Shown here one piece after another: positions 51,371 to 59,593 of a stretch of DNA of 64,000 nucleotides (position 1 is the first letter of the stretch; each line of letters starts with the position of its first letter). The stretch comes from Bacteroidales bacterium UBA5536. GTDB lineage: Bacteria; Bacteroidota; Bacteroidia; Bacteroidales; F082. Location of the stretch: positions 195,017 through 259,016 of the forward strand of contig DINQ01000020.1 in NCBI GenBank assembly GCA_002426795.1, given 5' to 3'. Under the pieces are notes generated by a model. That model saw only the letters and a list, made by a program, of their open reading frames with translations, ran no database searches and was not told the DNA's origin. Position numbers and translations under genes: made by a program.

Positions 51371-54300
51371 ATGAATATTACAGAAATTTCAATTAAACGA
51401 CCATCCCTGATAATTGTGCTTTTCAGTGTATTTGCACTTTTGGGGATTATCGGATATCAAAACCTGAGTTACGAATTGCTGCCTGATTTTAATCAGCCTG
51501 TAGTGGTGATAAAAACAATTTATCCAGGCGCAGAGCCACAGGAAGTGGAAACTTCAGTTTCACGTAAAATTGAAGATGCACTGTCGAACCTCGAAGGAGT
51601 GGATTACCTCGAAACCAAGTCGATGCCCAATGCGTCGGTGATTATTGCCAACCTGAAATACGGAACCAATGTGGACAATGCCATGCAGGATGCCCAGCGG
51701 TATATTGACAACATCCGAACCGATTTGCCTGCAGACATTCAAAGTCCGGTAATGAGTAAAGTTTCACCGAATGATTTGCCTATTATTTCGATAAGTGCGA
51801 CCAGTAATCTGCCTGAGACAGAGTTTTATCAGAAAATGAAGGATGACTTTCTTCCACAGATTCAGCAGTTGAAAGGTGTGGCAGAAATTACTATGCTGGG
51901 CGGAGAAGAACGCGAAATTCAGGTTAAAGTTGACCAGGAAAAACTGCGCTTGTACAAAATTTCCTTGTCGCAGGTAGTAGAATCGATTAACCGCTCGGGA
52001 TTGGATTTACCTGCCGGAAAAGTTCAGTCTGACAAAGTTAATAATTCAGTTCGACTGACCGGAAAGTTCGCCACAACTGACGACATCATGGATGTACAGT
52101 TGGCAATGCCGTTTCCTGGAAGCCCTGTGTACGTTAAAGATGTAGCCAGTGTAATTGACGGAGTAAAAGAGATTGAGTCGGTGAGCCGGTACAACGGAAT
52201 AAACGGAATTGGCTTGCTGCTAAAAAAACAAGGCGATGCCAATGCGGTGGATGTTTCAGGATTAGTGCGTAAAAAACTGGCTAGTATTGAAGAACAGAAC
52301 AAAGAATCAGGGGTAAAATTTATTATTGCCGACGACTCTACCGATAATACCATTGCTGCCGTTGATTCTGTAGTTCACGACCTGATTCTGGCGGTAATTC
52401 TGGTGTCGGTGGTGATGTTGCTGTTTTTGCGCAGTTACCGCAATTCGCTCATTGTTTTAATATCCATCCCAACTTCGCTGATTACGGCCTTTGCAGTAAT
52501 GTGGCTGCTGGGCTATACTTTAAACCTGATGACCTTGCTCGCCATGTCGCTGATTATTGGAATTTTGGTGGACGATGCCATTGTGGTTCTCGAAAACATT
52601 CAGCGCCATCTCGACATGGGAAAAGAAAAACGCACTGCCTCCATGGACGGGCGAATGGAAATCGGATTTTCTGCCCTTTCAATTACTTTGGTTGATGTAG
52701 TTGTATTCCTGCCAATATTGTTTTTACAGGTGTTTATTGCCGATATGCTTAAACAATTTGCGGTGGTTGTAATTACCTCAACTTTAACCAGCTTACTGGT
52801 TGGGTTTACGTTAACCCCCTGGCTGGCATCTCGCATCGGGAAAAAAGAAGATTTGCAGCCAACCAATATTTTCAATCGCTTTTTGCTTTGGTTCGAACAT
52901 CAGCTGGAAACCTTCATTCAATGGTATGGAAAACAATTGAGCTGGGTATTGGGTCACAAACTCATTTTTACAGGTTTTGTGATTTTGTTATTGATTCTCA
53001 CTGCCGGAATGATGAAACAAGGAATCATAGGAAAAGAAATGATGTCGACCGGCGACCAGGGGAAGTTTCGTTTGAATCTTGAATTTGACAAAACCATTAC
53101 GGTTCAGCAGAATAACATTGTTTCGCAACAGGTTGAGAATTACATTCTTCAACACGAAGAGGTAGCCACCTTGTTTAGCAACATTGCCGGTCCGAGTACG
53201 GGAATTGGAAGTCTCGGAGTAGGTTCTGCCAATAAATCAGAATTTACCATTCAGTTAAAACCAGAAGAAGAACGGAATATAAAAACCGAAGCTTTTATGA
53301 AATCGCTCCGTAATGAACTGGAAGCAGAATTTTCGGGAATTAACTTTTCTATGGCATTTATAGGCTTGCTACCCAAATCGGCTCCCATAAAAATTACGCT
53401 GAGTGGAGCCAATCTTTCTGAGGTGATGGAAACAGCGCAAAATTTACAGGCAGTGGTTGAAAATTTACCGGGTGCTGACAATGTTCAACTTTCGGTGGTG
53501 GAAGGAAATCCGGAATACAAAGTCATTCCGGATAAGGACAAAATGCAGCGGCTGGGACTTAATACTGCTTATGTTGGCATTAATTTACGGACGGCCTTTA
53601 CTGGAAACGAGGATGCTACTTTAACAGAAAACGGCACCGAATATCCGGTACGCATCTGGTTGGATGATTTTAGCCGGAAAAATTTCGAAGATGTGCAGAA
53701 CCTGACCATCGTAAATCCTATGAACCTGCCGATTACAGTTTCGCAGTTTGCTGAAGTAAAACAAGACAATTCACCATCCCTGCTTGAACGCCTCGACCGT
53801 CAGGCTTCGGTTACGCTTACTGCCGAATCGTTTGGCCGGCCATCAGGAACTCTTGCCGATGATGTAATTGCCCACCTCGACTTGCATCCACTGCCTGAAA
53901 ACGTAAAATTAACCTGGGGCGCCGACATTAAAACCCAGAACGAAAGTTTTGGCGCACTTGGTTCGGTCTTGCTGATTTCGTTTATTCTTATTTACCTGAT
54001 AATGGTGGCTTTGTACGATAGTTACATCTATCCGTTTGTAGCCTTGTTTGGTATTCCGGTAGCAGCTATCGGGGCTTTCCTCGCCTTGAATTTATCGGCC
54101 AACGACATCACCTTGTTTGCACTCTTGGGCTTAATCATGTTAATGGGACTGGTAACCAAAAATGCCATCCTGATAGTGGACTTCACCAACCAGCTAAAAG
54201 CCGAAGGCAAGCATTATAAAGAAGCCCTGATTATTGCCGGGAAAGAACGGATGCGCCCAATTTTAATGACCACATTGGCCATGGCAATCGGAATGCTGCC

Positions 54301-54466
54301 CATTGCTCTTGCACAGGGTACTGCCAGCGAATGGAAAAACGGACTGGCCTGGGTAATTATAGGCGGGCTGCTTTCGTCGCTTATTCTTACTGTATTTTTA
54401 GTTCCGGTGGTTTATTATGTAGTTGACACCGTAAAAGAGAAGTTTAACAAACAAAAGCAATCATGA
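51371..54466 (+). CDS. RND multidrug efflux permease (HAE1/AcrB-like)
   Basis: 1031 aa, 12 TM helices with two large periplasmic loops. The N-terminus MNITEISIKRPSLIIVLFSV, porter-domain SVSRKIEDALSNLEGVD, the TM4 proton-relay Asp pair in IIGILVDDAIVVLENI, and the C-terminal GLVTKNAILIVDFTNQ are all intact. Exports amphipathic compounds by proton motive force through the adaptor and TolC. Substrate class cannot be predicted; there are no CzcA-type heavy-metal motifs. Overlaps the next start by 4 bp. Confidence 0.95.
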   Translation: MNITEISIKRPSLIIVLFSVFALLGIIGYQNLSYELLPDFNQPVVVIKTIYPGAEPQEVETSVSRKIEDALSNLEGVDYLETKSMPNASVIIANLKYGTNVDNAMQDAQRYIDNIRTDLPADIQSPVMSKVSPNDLPIISISATSNLPETEFYQKMKDDFLPQIQQLKGVAEITMLGGEEREIQVKVDQEKLRLYKISLSQVVESINRSGLDLPAGKVQSDKVNNSVRLTGKFATTDDIMDVQLAMPFPGSPVYVKDVASVIDGVKEIESVSRYNGINGIGLLLKKQGDANAVDVSGLVRKKLASIEEQNKESGVKFIIADDSTDNTIAAVDSVVHDLILAVILVSVVMLLFLRSYRNSLIVLISIPTSLITAFAVMWLLGYTLNLMTLLAMSLIIGILVDDAIVVLENIQRHLDMGKEKRTASMDGRMEIGFSALSITLVDVVVFLPILFLQVFIADMLKQFAVVVITSTLTSLLVGFTLTPWLASRIGKKEDLQPTNIFNRFLLWFEHQLETFIQWYGKQLSWVLGHKLIFTGFVILLLILTAGMMKQGIIGKEMMSTGDQGKFRLNLEFDKTITVQQNNIVSQQVENYILQHEEVATLFSNIAGPSTGIGSLGVGSANKSEFTIQLKPEEERNIKTEAFMKSLRNELEAEFSGINFSMAFIGLLPKSAPIKITLSGANLSEVMETAQNLQAVVENLPGADNVQLSVVEGNPEYKVIPDKDKMQRLGLNTAYVGINLRTAFTGNEDATLTENGTEYPVRIWLDDFSRKNFEDVQNLTIVNPMNLPITVSQFAEVKQDNSPSLLERLDRQASVTLTAESFGRPSGTLADDVIAHLDLHPLPENVKLTWGADIKTQNESFGALGSVLLISFILIYLIMVALYDSYIYPFVALFGIPVAAIGAFLALNLSANDITLFALLGLIMLMGLVTKNAILIVDFTNQLKAEGKHYKEALIIAGKERMRPILMTTLAMAIGMLPIALAQGTASEWKNGLAWVIIGGLLSSLILTVFLVPVVYYVVDTVKEKFNKQKQS

Positions 54467-54912
54467 GAAAAATTAGGTGGATACTGCAACTGAACGTACT
54501 TCTTTTACTAAGTTCTTCTTTTCAGAACAAGGAGGATGAAACCTATCCTCTAACGGTAAAAGTAAAGGATTTGAGAAATGAGAATGGTGTTGTGCAATTT
54601 GCTCTTTACAACACCAACGGTTCGATTCCGGATGAAGAGTACACGAAATATTATCGGAAAAGCACTGCAAAAATAAAAAACCGTAGCGCCGAAATAACAT
54701 TCTTAAACCTGCCTCGCGGCAAATATGCAGTAAACGTATTGCACGATGAAGATAAGGATGGGAAAGTAAAAAAAGGACTAATTCTTCCAAAAGAAGGGAT
54801 TGGCTTTTCGAATTTCACATCACTGAAAATCTCAAACCGTCCGAGCTTCACCAAAGCTGCATTTGAGTTTGTAGGGGAAAAAGAAATCGAAGTTCATATA
54901 ATATACCTGTGA
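54463..54912 (+). CDS. DUF2141 family exported protein
   Basis: 149 aa. Short signal-like N-terminus (about 1-21), then a single beta-sandwich domain with the DUF2141 hallmarks: LTVKVKDLRNENGVVQFALY, ITFLNLPRGKYAVNVLHDED and DKDGKVKKGLILPKEGIGFS. Periplasmic or surface protein of unknown role. Overlaps the RND gene by 4 bp (ATGA), so translationally coupled; its presence in an efflux operon is unusual. Confidence 0.88.
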   Translation: MRKIRWILQLNVLLLLSSSFQNKEDETYPLTVKVKDLRNENGVVQFALYNTNGSIPDEEYTKYYRKSTAKIKNRSAEITFLNLPRGKYAVNVLHDEDKDGKVKKGLILPKEGIGFSNFTSLKISNRPSFTKAAFEFVGEKEIEVHIIYL

Positions 54913-54913
54913 A

Positions 54914-55807
54914 ATGAAATACAAAGCAAAATTAACTCTGGCACTTATATTATTTGCCTTTGCTGCCCGGAGTCAGGAAAACAAAGAACAGAAAATGGAA
55001 TTAACCCTTATTTCACAGGTTAATCAGGGGAACAGTTACATAACCTTTCCAGCCGACATTGGGAACATTGAACCACTTTGGTTTGAAGGGAATGTTATTC
55101 CAAACTTTTATTTGAGAAAAAGTAAGAATGCCCGGTTAATGGGTGTTCTTACACCTCAAATCATTATTCGTATGTACCAGGAAGAATCGTATCCGGTGCG
55201 CACGCCCAGTTATATGCCTCAAATTACTGTTTATTACAAACTAAATGATAAAAATCAATTTAAAAGTTCAAGCGTCTTTCTTCGTGCGGCACATCACTCG
55301 AACGGTCAAGACGGTGATTTCATTCTGGAGGACGGAAGATTTAATCATAATTCGGGTGATTTTTCCACCAATTTTCTGGAAGCCGGTTTAATCAAAACCA
55401 ACCTAAACAGACGCTTTAATGCGTATCAATTTTTTAAAACGTCGTTCGAAGTCCACCCCAATGGCTTTATGCAGAAGGAGTTGGAAGGATTTTACAGTCA
55501 ATATCGTTGGCACAACGCCTTTTCTATTTTTAAACTATCATCACGAAATAACCAGGAAGACTTAAAAAAGTCAGCCTTTTCGATAAAAGGTGAAACCACC
55601 TGGATGTTTGGGGATTTCAACCAACTCGATGCTTTTTCTGCAGAACGCCTGAACCTGAGCCTGACATTCTATTATCATCCAAAATTTCTGGAAGATATTG
55701 GGTTATTTGTACAATACTACCACGGAACAGATTATTACAACATGTATTTCGACCACCGTTTAGATGTGCTGCGATTTGGCTTCATGACTGAAAAACTGAG
55801 ATTTTAA
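54914..55807 (+). CDS. Outer-membrane phospholipase A-like barrel protein
   Basis: 297 aa. Signal peptide ending FAARSQ, then a beta-barrel pattern with aromatic girdles and a terminal Phe (MTEKLRF). Residues about 125-155 contain LRAAHHSNGQDGDF and FNHNSGDFSTNF, which recalls the OMPLA catalytic motif H-x-S-N-G with a downstream Asn. Whether it hydrolyses phospholipids or is only a structural relative is uncertain. It begins 1 bp after the DUF2141 stop, so is part of the efflux operon. Confidence 0.7.
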   Translation: MKYKAKLTLALILFAFAARSQENKEQKMELTLISQVNQGNSYITFPADIGNIEPLWFEGNVIPNFYLRKSKNARLMGVLTPQIIIRMYQEESYPVRTPSYMPQITVYYKLNDKNQFKSSSVFLRAAHHSNGQDGDFILEDGRFNHNSGDFSTNFLEAGLIKTNLNRRFNAYQFFKTSFEVHPNGFMQKELEGFYSQYRWHNAFSIFKLSSRNNQEDLKKSAFSIKGETTWMFGDFNQLDAFSAERLNLSLTFYYHPKFLEDIGLFVQYYHGTDYYNMYFDHRLDVLRFGFMTEKLRF

Positions 55808-55817
55808 AACTGAAAGA

Positions 55818-56207
55818 ATGAAATCACCAGAATTGAATACAGAACAAAAAATTCTTGATGCCGCAATAACTATTTTTGTACGTTATGGTTTTCATGGAAT
55901 AACGTTACAGCAAATTGCCAAAAAAGCTGGCGTTAATAAATCTGCAATTCACTATTATTTTCGTTCAAAGGAAAAGCTGTACAAAAAAGTTTTAATGGAA
56001 ATTATTCAAGTAATCGAATCAGATGAATGGAACCTTAATGCTATTCAAAAAGAAGATATGAATGTCAAGTGGTTTCTTAATACTGAAATGTATAATAACT
56101 GGACATTTTTTGAAAAAACACTAAAAGAACTGTATCCAGATGATTGGAGACAAAAATTAAATCTTATTACATTCATTTCTGATAATGGAGGAGCAAAAAA
56201 AGCTTGA
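55818..56207 (+). CDS. Short TetR-family regulator
   Basis: 129 aa. A complete TetR HTH (KILDAAITIFVRYGFHGITL, IAKKAGVNKSAIHYYFRSK) but only about 70 residues of the C-terminal domain, against the usual 120-150. No frameshifted continuation is obvious in the 200 bp after the stop, so it is either a naturally short form or 3'-truncated. Last gene of the efflux operon, 10 bp after the barrel gene. Confidence 0.75.
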   Translation: MKSPELNTEQKILDAAITIFVRYGFHGITLQQIAKKAGVNKSAIHYYFRSKEKLYKKVLMEIIQVIESDEWNLNAIQKEDMNVKWFLNTEMYNNWTFFEKTLKELYPDDWRQKLNLITFISDNGGAKKA

Positions 56208-56246
56208 AGATTTTTATTGCGTTTTCCAATCACCTTGCGCAGTTGC

Positions 56247-56273
56247 AAACATTAACAAACCGCACAAACCGAT
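56247..56273 (+). repeat. Degenerate copy of the CACATTGCCAAAGCC repeat
   Basis: Contains ACATT, CAAA, CCGCACAA at the same spacing as the copies at 47,345 and 62,791. It lies between the efflux operon and the NO-related operon. Confidence 0.35.
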
Positions 56274-56355
56274 GCACAAAGCAAGTTTTGTAAAAGAGCT
56301 GTTTTTAACCTTGCTCCTATATTTTTTAGAACATTTTATTTTACAAAAAAAATTG

Positions 56356-56384
56356 TTTGGGTATTGAAAAAAGTTATAGTTTTG
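56356..56384 (+). promoter_or_regulatory. Promoter of the Rrf2-NO reductase-like operon
   Basis: TTTG (56,356-56,359) and TAGTTTTG (56,377-56,384), both perfect, with a 17-bp spacer. Confidence 0.65.
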
Positions 56385-56385
56385 C

Positions 56386-56407
56386 AATAATACATTGAGG
56401 TATTATT
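56386..56407 (+). promoter_or_regulatory. Putative Rrf2/NsrR-like operator AATAATAC-N6-GTATTATT
   Basis: A perfect 8-base inverted repeat with a 6-bp spacer, starting 2 bp after the -7 box and thus covering the predicted transcription start, 4 bp before the Rrf2 ATG. This is the expected position for autorepression by a dimeric Rrf2 protein. Confidence 0.65.
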
Positions 56408-56411
56408 AGAT

Positions 56412-56864
56412 ATGAGATTCAATAAAACCACAGAATATGCTTTTCGGATATTTGCCTTTATGGCAATGAATAAAACAAAGTTGTACCGTGCGGATGAAAT
56501 GTATGAACACTTGAAAATACCGCTAAGATATTTAAGAAGGCTTTTAACAGATTTGTCAAAAACCGGGCTAATGGAAAGCATTCAAGGAAATAAAGGTGGA
56601 TTTAGACTGAAGATGGAATCTGAAGAAATTACATTGCTTGACATTGTAAATGCAACAGAATCATACAACGATAAAAATTTGTGTTTTTTTGGATTTCAGG
56701 AGTGTCAATTCAGCGATAAAAAATGCCATATGCACGACAACTGGATAACCATTATTGAAGGAATTGAGAAATTGCTCAAAACAACAACTTTAGCCGATTT
56801 AACTGATAATGAAACTCAAAAATATATCATGAACAATATCCAATTAATAACTAAAATCAAATAA
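56412..56864 (+). CDS. Rrf2 family Fe-S transcriptional regulator (NsrR/IscR-like)
   Basis: 150 aa. Winged HTH (TTEYAFRIFAFMAMNKTKLY, EHLKIPLRYLRRLLTDLSK, QGNKGGFRLK wing), then a dimerisation helix and three cysteines in LCFFGFQECQFSDKKCHMHD (C-x6-C-x6-C), the position of the Fe-S ligands in NsrR and IscR. Spacing differs by one from the classical C-x5-C pattern. As first gene before an NO-reductase-like enzyme and a hemerythrin/DUF438 protein, it is best read as a nitric-oxide-responsive repressor of this operon; that role is inference. Confidence 0.9.
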   Translation: MRFNKTTEYAFRIFAFMAMNKTKLYRADEMYEHLKIPLRYLRRLLTDLSKTGLMESIQGNKGGFRLKMESEEITLLDIVNATESYNDKNLCFFGFQECQFSDKKCHMHDNWITIIEGIEKLLKTTTLADLTDNETQKYIMNNIQLITKIK

Positions 56865-56866
56865 CT

Positions 56867-57415
56867 ATGGTAGATTCTGAACTAGTCCTGAATGGCCAGA
56901 CTTATGCATACACATGCTATGCAATTGTCGTAATTCTGTTTATCCTGGGTTTTGGATATATGATTACAAAACCGGGTAAAGCTGGTGTATTAAAAACAAG
57001 TTTATTTGTTGTACTTGTTGTTATGCTTACCGTTATGGGTGTTTCATTACACATTGCCACAACCCAAACAATCCCCTGGGTTTCAATGGATTTGAACCGG
57101 GCTGATATTACAGCCGACAAGGTTTTTAACATTACAGTAGAAAACCATCAGTTTCAACTTCCTGAAGAACAACTTGAAATGAAAGTCGGGGAGATTGTTG
57201 TTTTTGATGTCACTTCAAATGACCTGACTTATGGTTTTGGGATTTTCAGGCAGAATAAAACCATGGTTTGTCAGATGCAGGTTGTTCCCGGGCATAAAAA
57301 TGATTTGATGTGGAAATTTGAAGAACCGGGAATTTACACCATCCGGTCAACCGAGTATTCCGGTCCTGAAGGACACCAGATGATTTTAAAAGATGTGGTA
57401 ATAGTCAGTGAATAA
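56867..57415 (+). CDS. Heme-copper oxidase/NO reductase-type subunit II, lacking the CuA ligands
   Basis: 182 aa. Two N-terminal TM helices (about 14-33 and 45-64), then a periplasmic cupredoxin domain (about 85-180). In CuA-bearing subunits the pattern is C-x-E-x-C-x3-H-x2-M; here the corresponding stretch STEYSGPEGHQM has Ser at both Cys positions, and the upstream CuA His is Tyr122 (NDLTYGFGIF). So it should not bind CuA and probably does not take electrons from cytochrome c. Begins 2 bp after the Rrf2 stop and precedes the catalytic subunit. Confidence 0.88.
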   Translation: MVDSELVLNGQTYAYTCYAIVVILFILGFGYMITKPGKAGVLKTSLFVVLVVMLTVMGVSLHIATTQTIPWVSMDLNRADITADKVFNITVENHQFQLPEEQLEMKVGEIVVFDVTSNDLTYGFGIFRQNKTMVCQMQVVPGHKNDLMWKFEEPGIYTIRSTEYSGPEGHQMILKDVVIVSE

Positions 57416-57437
57416 AAAATATTAAAAGGAAGTAACA

Positions 57438-59069
57438 ATGAAATATAAAGACACCTTGCTAAACGGAACAGAAGGATTATTTAATCCTGACAGTTTAACA
57501 CCCATGCAAAAACTTGCCCTTCGCTTTGTTGTTGTTGGCATTTTGTATTATGGATTTGCTGTAATTGAAGGAATGATAATGAGAATTTACCAGATTGAAC
57601 CAATACCAATATTTAATAGTGAGCATTATTTTTCAATGTTAACTGCTCATCCCCTGGTAGGAATATTTGGTTCATCGTATTCAATAGTATTTGGAGCGTT
57701 TTTATTCCTGGTACCCTTTTTTATGAAAAAGCCTTTATGGAGTATAAAGCTGGGTAACTGGAGTTTTATACTTGTGGCTTCAGGAACATTTATCTTCTGG
57801 TTTTCAGATTTTTTGACCCATTTTGCTCCTCTATACACTTTGTATTGGCCTTTGCCCGCCGATTTTACACAGTTTAATCCACTGGCAGGTGCAATTTTTA
57901 TTTTGGGAATTGCAATCGTAATGGTTGGTACACTGTTTTTTGTTTTTAATATTTTTAAAACCATTGCGTACACCCCGGAAGGGCACGAAAAAGTATCAGG
58001 ACGTGCCATGCTTGCATCTGCTACCGGTTTTTCATGGGCTGAAAGCATTTTCAGAAAGAAAAGCAAACGCAGGGAAAACCTGGTTTCTCTTCCAGTGGCT
58101 GCAGTCGCCAGAGGTACTGTTGATACCTTGTTAAATGCATTGATTATAACTTTTACAGGAGTACTGATATTGGTTTATATGGTTGCCGCAATTATGGGGT
58201 ATAACCTTGAAAATACGGCTGTTGATGCCCTGCTTTATAAAAACTGGTTCTGGTGGGGTTTGGATTTAATTGCAGATGGATTAGTCCTGATTTTTGTTGC
58301 CGGTACCTGGTATATCCTCGCAACAATGATTTCAGGGAAAGAGTTGTACATGGCAAGAATTGCAAGGCTTGCACTATGGGTTGAACTGGTTGTTTCATGG
58401 ACTGTTTGGTCGCACCACTTACTGTCAGACCAAGCACAGCCAGGATTTTTGAAAATAGCATCAGGAGAGTTGGTCACTGCTTTTGAACTAATTACACAGG
58501 GTCTTGCTTTCTTTATTACCTTAATAACACTTTGGAGTGCCAGACCATTGAAAATGACAAATCCTCTAAAATTCTTACTTGGCGGTTTGTTAGGTTTCGG
58601 ATTGGCTGTGCCTGCCGGAATTATACAGGCAGATATTGGTCTGAACCGTATTCTTCATAATACGCAATGGATTATTGGCCCTCATGTTCACGTTGCCATA
58701 CTTGTTGGATTAACAATGACACTTTATTCGGCGATATATCTTCTTTTGCCAATATTGACAAACGGGGCTAAACTATACAGCCAGAAATTAGCAAACTTCC
58801 ATTTCTGGGCGCATTTAATTGGTGGAATTGGAATGGGAGCGTTTATGGGAATGGCAGGTTTGAAAGGGATGCTTCGCAGAACCATTTATTACGAAGGCGA
58901 ATACAAGATTTATATGATTTTTGCCGGAATATGTGGTGCGCTTCTTCTTTTTGCCTTTTTAGCGTTTCTGTATAATATTATTATGACAGTTGGCTTAAAA
59001 GGTGTGATTGGTATTTTTACGCCTTCAAAATTGAATACTAAAGAGCTATTACCCGAAAGCAATAAATAA
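57438..59069 (+). CDS. Heme-copper oxidase superfamily catalytic subunit, NO reductase-like, with Asp in the CuB/FeB site
   Basis: 543 aa, about 12-14 TM helices. Ligands seen by comparison with NorB: His71 (LTAHPLVG, low-spin heme), His326-His327 (WSHHLLS, two distal-metal ligands), His416 and His418 (GPHVHVA, high-spin and low-spin hemes). The first distal-metal ligand, His in HLWVEG of NorB or HPEVY of oxidases, is Asp276 in WWGLDLIADG; no cross-linked Tyr is present. This is not a normal oxygen reductase and is closest in layout to the non-canonical NO reductase families. NO reduction is inferred from active site plus operon context. Confidence 0.88.
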   Translation: MKYKDTLLNGTEGLFNPDSLTPMQKLALRFVVVGILYYGFAVIEGMIMRIYQIEPIPIFNSEHYFSMLTAHPLVGIFGSSYSIVFGAFLFLVPFFMKKPLWSIKLGNWSFILVASGTFIFWFSDFLTHFAPLYTLYWPLPADFTQFNPLAGAIFILGIAIVMVGTLFFVFNIFKTIAYTPEGHEKVSGRAMLASATGFSWAESIFRKKSKRRENLVSLPVAAVARGTVDTLLNALIITFTGVLILVYMVAAIMGYNLENTAVDALLYKNWFWWGLDLIADGLVLIFVAGTWYILATMISGKELYMARIARLALWVELVVSWTVWSHHLLSDQAQPGFLKIASGELVTAFELITQGLAFFITLITLWSARPLKMTNPLKFLLGGLLGFGLAVPAGIIQADIGLNRILHNTQWIIGPHVHVAILVGLTMTLYSAIYLLLPILTNGAKLYSQKLANFHFWAHLIGGIGMGAFMGMAGLKGMLRRTIYYEGEYKIYMIFAGICGALLLFAFLAFLYNIIMTVGLKGVIGIFTPSKLNTKELLPESNK

Positions 59070-59227
59070 TATTTGTTAGTTCTAATTAGAGTGCAGGGAA
59101 TTTAATAAGATTCCATTCAACTAATTATAAAATATTGTTAGTTAAACGAATGGGTTTGATATTAAATTCCATGTCATTTTAATTTCAGGATAGAAGCATG
59201 GTAATAAAACAGTTAATTACAATTTAG

Positions 59228-59566
59228 ATGATTTCAAAAACTTATAAAACAGAACCTGCAATTGAAAATCCGCATAAAATTCATGTTTGCAGGTTATATG
59301 ATGACGCATCGGCTCAGATAAATCATCTCACACTCCAACCAGGCGAAAGCCTGAAACCACATAAAACACCTGTAGATGTAACTTTTTATATTCTTGAAGG
59401 AACACCAACTGTACATATTGGTGATGAATCAGAAATATTTGATAAAGATACTTTAATTGAGAGCCCGGCTGATATCGTCCATTATATAAGTAATGAAGGT
59501 CTGCAATTGGCAAGAATTCTTGTTATAAAAGCACCAAGACCGGAAAGGGCATCAAAAGTATTATAA
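59228..59566 (+). CDS. Small single-domain cupin (NO operon copy)
   Basis: 112 aa, one cupin_2 barrel, same length as and clearly related to the cupin at 48,195. Motif 1 LQPGESLKPHKTPVDVTFYILEG and motif 2 PADIVHYISNE keep one His each plus acidic residues. It follows the catalytic subunit after a 158-bp AT-rich gap that may hold a second promoter, and precedes the ferredoxin fusion gene by 27 bp. Possibly a metal- or heme-related small-molecule enzyme or sensor; unassigned. Confidence 0.85.
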   Translation: MISKTYKTEPAIENPHKIHVCRLYDDASAQINHLTLQPGESLKPHKTPVDVTFYILEGTPTVHIGDESEIFDKDTLIESPADIVHYISNEGLQLARILVIKAPRPERASKVL

Positions 59567-59593
59567 ATTATACTGGAAGAGGTTGAAAAATTA

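Noticed and set aside
57438..59069. Ordinary cytochrome c oxidase / cbb3 subunit I
   Set aside because: The HPEVY-type motif is missing, the first CuB ligand is Asp, and the partner subunit lacks CuA.
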